The notes under the pieces are model-generated. The model had not been told where the DNA came from and searched no databases. It saw only the letters and a list, made by a program, of their open reading frames with translations. Below are positions 41,800-48,952 of a stretch of 64,000 nucleotides of DNA, one piece after another. The position numbers and the translations under genes are program-made. The stretch comes from Flavobacteriales bacterium (GTDB lineage: Bacteria; Bacteroidota; Bacteroidia; Flavobacteriales_F; PHOS-HE28). The stretch covers positions 124,001 to 188,000 of the forward strand of contig JADKJM010000007.1 in NCBI GenBank assembly GCA_016721005.1, in the 5' to 3' direction. Every line of letters starts with the position of its first letter. Position 1 is the stretch's first letter.

Positions 41800-42812
41800 C
41801 CCTGCGCGATGAGCGCATCGATGTCCGCGCAGAGCGCATTCGCGTCACGCTCCCATAGTGCGGTCCCGGCTGCATCGGGCGCAACCAAACGCGCGCAGAT
41901 ACCGGTGAAATGATCCGCATCGATACCCACGAGCAGAGGCTTCAACGTATGCACCACCCGCACCGCTTTCTCGTGATCGCCACGTGTAAACGCTTCACGG
42001 AAAGTGCGCAACCGTTCCGGAGCGGTGCGCAGGAACATCACCCGGACCGTTTCATCGTCCGGCAGGCGTGGTGAAGCGGGTTGAGGTGCCGCTTGTGACG
42101 CGGGGATAGGAGACGAGGGTACCACCTCCGGTTGTCGGTAGGTGTTCTTCGGTTTGCGCAGCTCCGCGACTTCGGCACGCACCACATCCATCTCCTGGCG
42201 GAAGAGCTTCGTCCTTCGATCCGAAGAGACCAGCAGGATCGCGATCAACACGACGGCGAGCAACGCGACTCCGAGTGCGATGAACATCCAGCGCTCGGCC
42301 GTGGCTTCCATATGGCCCACGCGTCCTATGGCTTCATCCACGCGTTGTTGCATGGTTGAACGAAGGCTGTCCTGCTCCGCCCTTGAACGTGTCACCGCTC
42401 GCTCAAGAACAAGCGCGCTCTCCAACGCTCTGTCGTTCATCAGTTCGTTGCGCATTCGAGCCACAGTGCCGGCTTCTTCGAATGCGTGCCGATGATCGCC
42501 AGCACGATACAACTGCGCCGCCAGTAACTCTCGTGCCGCCATTGCGTCCTCCACCGGACCCGCGCCATCCGCCATCGCTACCGCCTCACGCGCCAATCGC
42601 ACCGCTTCCTTCGGCTTGACCAATACGGCCAGATGCGATCGGTGTTCAACGCCATCTTTCACATTACGCATGGAATCCGCCCGTTCGATCTGTGCATGGA
42701 GGTCGGCAATGACCAGCTTCAGGCTGTCGGACACGATCCTGGACCGCGAACGGTTCTGTGCGACGGCCGGCACCATGAGCAGGATGGCCAGGAGTACGGA
42801 GTACGGGCGCAT
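41796..42812 (-). CDS. Membrane protein with C-terminal Hpt-like domain
   Basis: A 338-residue protein with an N-terminal signal (MRPYSVLLAILLMVPAVA). Helical extracytoplasmic segments follow, with IADLHAQIERADSMRN and PKEAVRLAREAVAMADGAGP (TPR-like), then one membrane helix (WMFIALGVALLAVVLIAILL, about residue 177). After a charged, proline-rich linker, the C-terminal helical bundle ERLRTFREAFTRGDHEKAVR contains VHTLKPLLVGIDA. This resembles the histidine phosphotransfer motif HxLKG with G replaced by P. It may bind a phosphorelay partner, but activity is uncertain. Confidence 0.6.
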   Translation of the reverse strand: MRPYSVLLAILLMVPAVAQNRSRSRIVSDSLKLVIADLHAQIERADSMRNVKDGVEHRSHLAVLVKPKEAVRLAREAVAMADGAGPVEDAMAARELLAAQLYRAGDHRHAFEEAGTVARMRNELMNDRALESALVLERAVTRSRAEQDSLRSTMQQRVDEAIGRVGHMEATAERWMFIALGVALLAVVLIAILLVSSDRRTKLFRQEMDVVRAEVAELRKPKNTYRQPEVVPSSPIPASQAAPQPASPRLPDDETVRVMFLRTAPERLRTFREAFTRGDHEKAVRVVHTLKPLLVGIDADHFTGICARLVAPDAAGTALWERDANALCADIDALIAQG

Positions 42813-42840
42813 GGGGCGAAGCTATCGCGCCGATCGTGAC

Positions 42841-44091
42841 CTACTTCAACACGAAACGCGCGGTAACCCGGCTGCGCTGTTCGATCAGGATCTCCTTCCC
42901 TTTCGTGAGCCGTTCGAGCGTTGCCTCATCGTAGTGCCGCACGGTGAGCAGTTCGCAGCCGTCGTTGTACCGCACCTCGTATCCACTTCCGAGTTCCTCG
43001 ATCAACCGACGTGAACGCGGCGTATCGTCCACCGCCACGCTAAAGGCCACGGCGCTGTTCTGCATCAGGTCGATGCGGACATTCCGTAATGCGAACAGGG
43101 AGAAGATGCCACTGAGGTTCTCTTCCACGATGAAGCCGAGATCACGTGGCGTGATGCTGATAAGCAATTGCTTCGGCTTCACGATGAAGGATGGGATCAG
43201 CGAGTCGTTCTCACTACGCGCGTCGATCGTGCTGCCTGGCGCATTGAGTTCCGCGAATGACCGCACATAGAGCGGAATGTTCTTCTTCTGTAGCGGCTGC
43301 AAGGTGCGTGGGTGGATCACGCTTGCGCCGAAATAGCTCAGCTCGATCGCTTCACGGTAGCTGATGTGCGAGAGTAACCGCGTGTCCGGGAACCGGTTCG
43401 GATCCGCGTTGAACATGCCCGGCACATCCTTCCAGATCGTTACGCTCTTCGCATCGAGCAAGTAGGCGAAGATCGCCGCACTGAAATCCGAGCCCTCGCG
43501 GCCCAGTGTGGTGGTCTCCCCTTCCGAAGAGAAACCGATGAAGCCTTGGGTGACGATGCGCTTGGGGTTTCCCGCTACTTCGCTCATCAAGGTTGAAGCA
43601 CGCTTCTCACTTGTGGCCCAATCGATCCGTGCGCTGCGGTGGCTGGCGTCGGTCCGTATGATCGTACGTGCATCGATCCATGTGTTCGGGATCCCTGCGT
43701 GATGCAGATGCGCGCCGACGATCAGGGTGCTCCACAATTCCCCTTGCGAGACGATGCGGTCGTAATCGCGATCCACATGCGTGGGCGGCTGATGTAGCAT
43801 GGCGCGCAATGCTTCGAAGTGCGCACCCAACGCACGAGCTGCTTCCTCATCACCCGGAGCCACTTCGGTCAGGATCGCCGCGTGGGACCGTTCCAGCGCA
43901 TCGACCTTCTCCCCTACTTCACGACCATCACTGAACGCCCAAAGGATCTCCTCCAGCGCATTGGTGGTCTTGCCCATCGCACTCACCACGATCACCAGAT
44001 CATCCAACGCGAAATGCTTCAGCACCTCGGCGACGTTGCGCACGCCCGCCGGATCCTTCACGCTAGCCCCACCGAATTTGAAGACTTTCAT
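42841..44091 (-). CDS. lysC: Aspartate kinase (monofunctional)
   Basis: A 416-residue protein from MKVFKFGGASVKDPAGVRNV; upstream codons to 44142 overlap the GNAT gene and are not used. Catalytic motifs: KFGGASV, VVVSAMGKTTNALEEI, then EGSDFSAAIFAYLLD and the KDVPGMFNADPN loop. The C-terminal part (VKPKQLLISITPRDLGFIVE) includes ACT domains that bind lysine or threonine. It makes aspartyl phosphate, the first step to Lys, Met and Thr. It overlaps the upstream acetyltransferase gene by 4 nt. Confidence 0.93.
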   Translation of the reverse strand: MKVFKFGGASVKDPAGVRNVAEVLKHFALDDLVIVVSAMGKTTNALEEILWAFSDGREVGEKVDALERSHAAILTEVAPGDEEAARALGAHFEALRAMLHQPPTHVDRDYDRIVSQGELWSTLIVGAHLHHAGIPNTWIDARTIIRTDASHRSARIDWATSEKRASTLMSEVAGNPKRIVTQGFIGFSSEGETTTLGREGSDFSAAIFAYLLDAKSVTIWKDVPGMFNADPNRFPDTRLLSHISYREAIELSYFGASVIHPRTLQPLQKKNIPLYVRSFAELNAPGSTIDARSENDSLIPSFIVKPKQLLISITPRDLGFIVEENLSGIFSLFALRNVRIDLMQNSAVAFSVAVDDTPRSRRLIEELGSGYEVRYNDGCELLTVRHYDEATLERLTKGKEILIEQRSRVTARFVLK

Positions 44092-44564
44092 TGACCGGAG
44101 ATCTTCATGAGTTGATCGCGATCCAACTTCCCATTCACCCATTGACCATCCATTTGTGCACCTAGACGATCATAGAAGCGGATCGCTCCTTTGTTCCAAT
44201 CCAACACCTGCCAAGTGAGGTGATGATAGCCGTGCTCCACGACATCCGCAGCGCACTCCCGGAACAAACGCTCACCGATCCCTTGCCCTCTCGCTGCTTC
44301 GGTCACAATAATGTCTTCCAAATAGCCCACTCGGCCCCTCCACGTGGAGTAGCGCTCGTAGCAGATCGCGATGCCGACGATGCCCGAAGCATCCTCCGCC
44401 ACCCAGCCCCACCAGACAGGCTTTTCCCCGAACCCCGCGTCGACCATCTCGGCCTCGGTCACGGTCACCGCCTCCGGCTCGCGTTCGAAGGTGGCGAGTT
44501 CCCGCACCAACCGGAGCATGTCCGGTACGTCGCGCTCTTCCGCCCTTCTGATCGTTACTTCCAT
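44088..44564 (-). CDS. GNAT-family N-acetyltransferase (diamine/spermidine acetyltransferase-like)
   Basis: A 158-residue protein from MEVTIRRAEERDVPDML. The acetyl-CoA motif is EDIIVTEAARGQGIGERLFR, followed by HLTWQVLDWNKGAIRFYDRL. The combination resembles SAT/PhnO-type acetyltransferases of amines. Substrate unknown; polyamines or amino compounds are possible. It is translationally coupled (ATGA) with lysC downstream. It is divergent from fbp with a gap of 63 nt. Confidence 0.85.
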   Translation of the reverse strand: MEVTIRRAEERDVPDMLRLVRELATFEREPEAVTVTEAEMVDAGFGEKPVWWGWVAEDASGIVGIAICYERYSTWRGRVGYLEDIIVTEAARGQGIGERLFRECAADVVEHGYHHLTWQVLDWNKGAIRFYDRLGAQMDGQWVNGKLDRDQLMKISGQ

Positions 44565-44627
44565 CGTGTACAAAGAAAGCAGCACCGCATCTTTGTCGGA
44601 CGCACAGGTTCATCAGTCCATCACCGC

Positions 44628-45590
44628 ATGTCCGAGATCAAGACGCTTTCCGAATTCATTGTTGAACGCCAAGGCGAGTTCCCCGGTGCCACGGGTGATC
44701 TGAGCCAGTTGCTCACCGCCTTCCGCTTGGCCGCCAAGATCGTGAGCCGTGAGGCAAACAAGGCCGGCCTCTTGGCGGATATCCTTGGCGCCGCAGGGAA
44801 CGAGAACGTGCAGGGCGAGCAACAACAGAAGTTGGATGTATATGCCAATGATCTTTTCATTCGCATGATGCGGACACAAGGAGCCGTCTGCGCCGTAGCC
44901 AGTGAGGAGAATGACGACATCGTTCACTTCGACAACGGCGGTAAGTACGTGGTGACGATGGATCCGCTCGATGGCAGCAGCAACATCGACGTGAACGTGA
45001 GCATCGGCACGATCTTCAGCATTTACCCTCGCGTGAGCACAGGACCAAAAGCAACGCTCGAGGATTTCCTGCAACCCGGCAGCAAGCAGATCGCGGCCGG
45101 ATACATCGTGTATGGCAGCAGTACGATGCTGGTGTACAGCACCGGTCACGGTGTGAACGGTTTTACCCTCGACTCGAGCATCGGCACCTTTTGCTTGAGC
45201 CATCCGCAGATGACCACGCCCGCCGAAGGCACCATCTATTCGGTGAACGAAGGCAACTATTTCGACTTCAGTGATGGCGTGCGTAGCTACATCGACGACT
45301 GCAAGAAGAAGCGGATGAGCGCGCGCTACATCGGCAGCCTCGTGGCCGACTTCCACCGCAATCTCCTGAAGGGTGGCATCTACATGTATCCCGGAACGAC
45401 CAAAGCGCCGAACGGAAAGCTACGCTTGCTCTACGAAGCGAATCCGCTCGCGATGCTGGTGGAGCAAGCCGGAGGCGTTGCCACTGATGGCAGCACGCGC
45501 ATCCTCGACCTCAAACCCACGGAACTCCACCAGCGTTGTCCGTTGTACATCGGCAGCAAGAACATGGTGGCGGCGGCGACCAAGGGCTGA
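44628..45590 (+). CDS. fbp: Fructose-1,6-bisphosphatase, class 1
   Basis: A 320-residue protein from MSEIKTLSEFIVERQGEF. Metal-site motifs: AVASEENDDIV, TMDPLDGSSNIDVNVSIGTI, and the C-terminal substrate loop RYIGSLVADFHRNLLKGGIY then YPGTTKAPNGKLRLLYEANP. It removes the 1-phosphate in gluconeogenesis. The nucleobase permease gene follows after only 5 nt, so both may be expressed from the same promoter despite unrelated roles. Confidence 0.95.
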   Translation: MSEIKTLSEFIVERQGEFPGATGDLSQLLTAFRLAAKIVSREANKAGLLADILGAAGNENVQGEQQQKLDVYANDLFIRMMRTQGAVCAVASEENDDIVHFDNGGKYVVTMDPLDGSSNIDVNVSIGTIFSIYPRVSTGPKATLEDFLQPGSKQIAAGYIVYGSSTMLVYSTGHGVNGFTLDSSIGTFCLSHPQMTTPAEGTIYSVNEGNYFDFSDGVRSYIDDCKKKRMSARYIGSLVADFHRNLLKGGIYMYPGTTKAPNGKLRLLYEANPLAMLVEQAGGVATDGSTRILDLKPTELHQRCPLYIGSKNMVAAATKG

Positions 45591-45595
45591 TCCGA

Positions 45596-47275
45596 ATGGA
45601 AGCCAACGGACTACCGGAAGGCATCCGTTCCTCTTCGCTCTACAGCGAGGACCTCGCGCCCATCCCTATCAGCAAGCGCACATGGACGAAATGGAACCTC
45701 GCCGCGTTGTGGGTAGGCATGGCAGTGTGCATCCCGACGTACTTGCTCGCCTCCTACATGATGCGCGCAGGTTTGAGTTGGCAAGCGGCGCTTACGATCA
45801 TCGGCCTCGCGAACCTGGTGATCACCATTCCGATGGTCTTGAATGGTCACGCAGGTGTGAAGTATGGGATCCCATTTCCGGTGCAAGGCCGCGCCGCGTT
45901 CGGTACGCAGGGCATTCACATCCCCAGCATGGTGCGGGCCATCGTGGCGTGCGGCTGGTTCGGTGTGAATGCATGGATCGGTGGCTTGGCGCTCTACTCC
46001 ATTTGGAACGCGGCCACCGGCGCGGTCGGGGATCCGGGACTTGGTGTTGGGAAGTTCGTTGCGTTCGGATTGTTCTGGCTGGTGCAGATCCACTTCGTGT
46101 GGAAGGGCACCGAGAGCATCCGATGGTTGGAGAATTGGAGCGCGCCGATCTTGATCTTGATCGGTGTCGTGCTGATCGGCTGGGGTGCGAAGAACGCTGG
46201 TGGTTTCATGAATGCATTGGAGCAGGGGAAGCAGTTGCAGCAGGGAACTGTGAAGGTGCTCCCATACGCGGATGCACCCGGTAGAACGCTCGGACTTTCG
46301 CCCTTGTTGAAACCCGATGGCACGCCGAAGGCTACACATTTCCGACTTGTCCATCCGATCCAGCGCGAGGCACAAGCAAGCGGTGAATGGACACCCATCG
46401 CGGAGCGTATGACCACGGTACACATCGGCATGGAGGAATTCGTGCAAGTGCAGTTCAAGGATGCCGAAGGTCATGAGTCCACCAAGCTTGATGTGAAGCC
46501 GACCACGTCAACAGAAGGCACGAACATATTCTGGCAATACCTCATGTGGTTCACGGCCATGGTCGGTTTCTGGGCCACCATGTCGATCAGCATCTCCGAC
46601 ATCACGCGCTACGCGAAGACGCAGAAGGACCAACTCGCTGGCCAGTTCATCGGCTTGCCGGGCACCATGCTCTTCTATTCGTTCGTCAGCATCTTCGTTA
46701 CCAGCGCGGCCGTGGTGGCCTTCAAGGATGTGCTCATCGCCGAGGATGCGCCGTGGGATCCGGTATCACTGGTGAGCAAGTTCAAGAGTCCGGGTGTCGT
46801 GATCTTCGCGCAGATCGCCATGCTCATCGCGACGCTCAGCACCAACATCGCGGCGAATGTGATCGCACCCGCGAACGCCTTCAGCAACCTGTTCCCGAAG
46901 AAGATCAGCTTCCGCGTGGGCGGCGTGATCGCGGGTGTTATCGGCATCGTGATCTGTCCGTGGTGGTTGATGGATGAGATCAGTGGCATCCTCATTTTCG
47001 TCAGCGGCTTGCTTGGTCCGGTGCTCGGCATCCTGCTCTGCGACTATTTCGTGGTGCGTAAGCGAACGTTGGCGATCAAGGATCTCTTCGATGTGAACGG
47101 ACCGCACAAGGGCGTGAGCATTCCTGCTCTGACGGCGTTGGTCGCAGGCGTACTCGTGGCACTGATCGGCTTCTGGGTGAAACCGTTGGAAGTGCTATAC
47201 CAGCTTTCGTGGTTCAGTGGCTTCGCGGTGGCCTTCGGCGTGTATTGGGGATCGATGCGTATGGAACGCAGATGA
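45596..47275 (+). CDS. NCS1-family nucleobase:cation symporter with extra soluble insert
   Basis: A 559-residue protein. The first half has the NCS1 signature (KWNLAALWVGMAVCIPTYLL, GIPFPVQGRAAFG, GWFGVNAWIGGLAL), typical of uracil/allantoin/hydantoin symporters of the HyuP/PucI group. The second half continues with TAMVGFWATMSISISDITRY and TNIAANVIAPANAFSNLFPK. Between them, residues about 212-308, lies a hydrophilic block absent from usual family members (about 420-490 residues). With pyrimidine-degradation genes in the window, cytosine or uracil is the likely substrate. The last codons and the stop are supplied by a repeat arm. Confidence 0.88.
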   Translation: MEANGLPEGIRSSSLYSEDLAPIPISKRTWTKWNLAALWVGMAVCIPTYLLASYMMRAGLSWQAALTIIGLANLVITIPMVLNGHAGVKYGIPFPVQGRAAFGTQGIHIPSMVRAIVACGWFGVNAWIGGLALYSIWNAATGAVGDPGLGVGKFVAFGLFWLVQIHFVWKGTESIRWLENWSAPILILIGVVLIGWGAKNAGGFMNALEQGKQLQQGTVKVLPYADAPGRTLGLSPLLKPDGTPKATHFRLVHPIQREAQASGEWTPIAERMTTVHIGMEEFVQVQFKDAEGHESTKLDVKPTTSTEGTNIFWQYLMWFTAMVGFWATMSISISDITRYAKTQKDQLAGQFIGLPGTMLFYSFVSIFVTSAAVVAFKDVLIAEDAPWDPVSLVSKFKSPGVVIFAQIAMLIATLSTNIAANVIAPANAFSNLFPKKISFRVGGVIAGVIGIVICPWWLMDEISGILIFVSGLLGPVLGILLCDYFVVRKRTLAIKDLFDVNGPHKGVSIPALTALVAGVLVALIGFWVKPLEVLYQLSWFSGFAVAFGVYWGSMRMERR

Positions 47276-47284
47276 CGCAGAAAG
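47261..47284. repeat. Single left arm of the GxxExxY-cassette repeat family
   Basis: ATGGAACGCAGATGACGCAG, followed by AAAG, matches the left arms at 6697-6720 and 54187-54210 with about two changes. It spans the permease stop codon (TGA 47273-47275) and codes for its last residues MERR. No matching right arm lies nearby, so it looks like a remnant. Confidence 0.7.
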
Positions 47285-47310
47285 CGTGGATGAGCGCTGA
47301 TCGATCAGAG

Positions 47311-47384
47311 GTCGGTTGTGGGTTGTCTGTTGATCCTGCCCCCAAGCTGCGCGCTGAAATGCGCAGCATCCGAAACCGACAACC
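47311..47384. repeat. Nested inverted repeat between the NCS1 permease and corA
   Basis: GGTTGTC (47321-47327) pairs with GACAACC (47378-47384), and GCTGCGC (47346-47352) pairs with GCGCAGC (47361-47367). This gives a two-part stem-loop in the 160-bp gap between the permease and corA genes. No gene is supported in this gap. Confidence 0.5.
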
Positions 47385-47435
47385 GCTTCCAGTTACTTTG
47401 GGTCCACTCACATCAACATCAACAACCTGCGCATA

Positions 47436-48503
47436 ATGGTCCCACCTGATCTGAAAGAGAAGAACGAGATCGGCATGTCGCCGTACCAGCTCCACTTCAG
47501 GGGGGAGAAGAAGATGGACCATGTGCGCGTGCGTCTGATCGACTACGGTCCCGAGACCTTGCAGGAGCGCGAGGTCGCCACAGTGGAAGAACTCGTTCCA
47601 TTGAAGGACAGCCCCACGGTGAGTTGGGTGAACATGGATGGCGTACACGACGAAGCGACGATGGATGCGATCGCCAAAGGCTTCGGATTCGAAACGCTGA
47701 TCCTCGCCGATGCGATGAACACGCGGTCGCGCCCGAAGATCGCGGAGTACGCGAACTGCCTCTTCGTTTCGATCAAGATGATGCGCGAGGACGAAGGTTC
47801 CGGAGCCTTGCGGATCGAGCACCTGAGCATGATCGTCACCGAGCATATGCTCTTCTCCTTCCAAGAGGAACCCGGGGATGTGTTCGAGCCCGTGCGCGAG
47901 CGGATCCGCGCGGCCAAGAAGCGCATCCGCTCTTCAGGCCCGGACTATCTGCTCTTTGCGCTGATGGACATCGTGGTGGACAATTACATCTACATCATCG
48001 GCAAGCTGGGCGATAAGATCGAGGACCTCGAGGACGGCCTTTTGGAAGACCCGACCAAGACGGTGATCGAGGAGATCAACGCGTACAAGCGCGAACTCAA
48101 CAAGCTGCGCAAGAACATCCTACCGGCCAAGGAGATGATCCTGAACCTCTCAAAGCTCGATTCCGAGTTCGTGGACGACGAGAAGAACGCGATCCACTTT
48201 CGTGAACTGGTGGACAACATCAACCAAGCGGCGGAATCAACGGGCAACTACCGCGACATTCTATCGGACCAGCTCACGATCTACCATACCACCATCAGCA
48301 GCAAGCTGAACGACATCATGAAGTTCCTCACGGTGTTCTCCGTGATCTTCATCCCGCTCACCTTCATCGCGGGCATCTACGGTACCAACTTCGATGTGGT
48401 ACCGGAACTGCACTACGCCTATTCGTACTACGTCATGTGGGGCGTGATGATAGCGGTAGCGCTGGGCATGCTGGTCTATTTCAAACGGAACAAGTGGTTG
48501 TGA
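47436..48503 (+). CDS. corA: CorA-family divalent-cation transporter with GTN in place of GMN
   Basis: A 355-residue protein with the CorA cytoplasmic domain (VSWVNMDGVHDEATMDAIAK, then KLGDKIEDLEDGLLEDPTKT, KLRKNILPAKEMILNL) and two C-terminal membrane helices, FLTVFSVIFIPLTFIAGIYG and YVMWGVMIAVALGMLVYF, ending with the basic KRNKWL. The near-universal GMN pore motif at the first helix end reads G316-T317-N318. It is otherwise a normal Mg2+/Co2+ channel-type transporter. The change might alter ion selectivity. Confidence 0.92.
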   Translation: MVPPDLKEKNEIGMSPYQLHFRGEKKMDHVRVRLIDYGPETLQEREVATVEELVPLKDSPTVSWVNMDGVHDEATMDAIAKGFGFETLILADAMNTRSRPKIAEYANCLFVSIKMMREDEGSGALRIEHLSMIVTEHMLFSFQEEPGDVFEPVRERIRAAKKRIRSSGPDYLLFALMDIVVDNYIYIIGKLGDKIEDLEDGLLEDPTKTVIEEINAYKRELNKLRKNILPAKEMILNLSKLDSEFVDDEKNAIHFRELVDNINQAAESTGNYRDILSDQLTIYHTTISSKLNDIMKFLTVFSVIFIPLTFIAGIYGTNFDVVPELHYAYSYYVMWGVMIAVALGMLVYFKRNKWL

Positions 48504-48536
48504 TCTTCGGTTAGCTTTCGGCCAAAGCCACTCTCC

Positions 48537-48728
48537 ATGGACCGTAAGACCCGCGTTCGGAAATTCGTTCTGCCCGCGATCCTGTTGATCCTTGCCACCG
48601 GGAGTTTCAGTCGGATCCAGAACTCCGACGGCGTGCGCGCGATCCACGTCTTTTCGCTCATCGTCATCGGTATGCTCTTGGGCATCTTGCTCCAGAACCT
48701 GATCGGGCTTTTGCGCGATCGGAAGTAA
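48537..48728 (+). CDS. Small two-helix membrane protein
   Basis: A 63-residue protein: MDRKTRVRKFVLPAILLILA, then SDGVRAIHVFSLIVIGMLLG, ILLQNLIGLLRDRK. Two hydrophobic stretches with basic ends suggest both termini inside. No family was recognised, but codon use resembles the flanking genes. It starts 33 nt after corA and may be co-transcribed. The following 224 bp (48729-48952) contain nothing that I recognise. Confidence 0.55.
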   Translation: MDRKTRVRKFVLPAILLILATGSFSRIQNSDGVRAIHVFSLIVIGMLLGILLQNLIGLLRDRK

Positions 48729-48952
48729 GCTCCTCTTCCTCAGATCGCGCGACGGGCCACGAATGCCCGACCGTACGGTGCTCAGCGCGCTTCTGCTCAG
48801 CGCATTTCCCAGCTTGCTGCGCTTCCTTGCGTAGGTCGAACAGGTCTCCGCTGATGCCGTGCCTGCTTCGGTCAACGGCCTCTACCACAAGGTGGATCGA
48901 TCACTTCTTGTTGGACTACGCTCATCTGTTGCTGATGCGCGAGTGACGTTGA

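Noticed and set aside
48664..48888. 74-codon minus-strand frame between corA and the fusion gene
   Set aside because: Overlaps a better small membrane gene and has no hydrophobic or domain signal.
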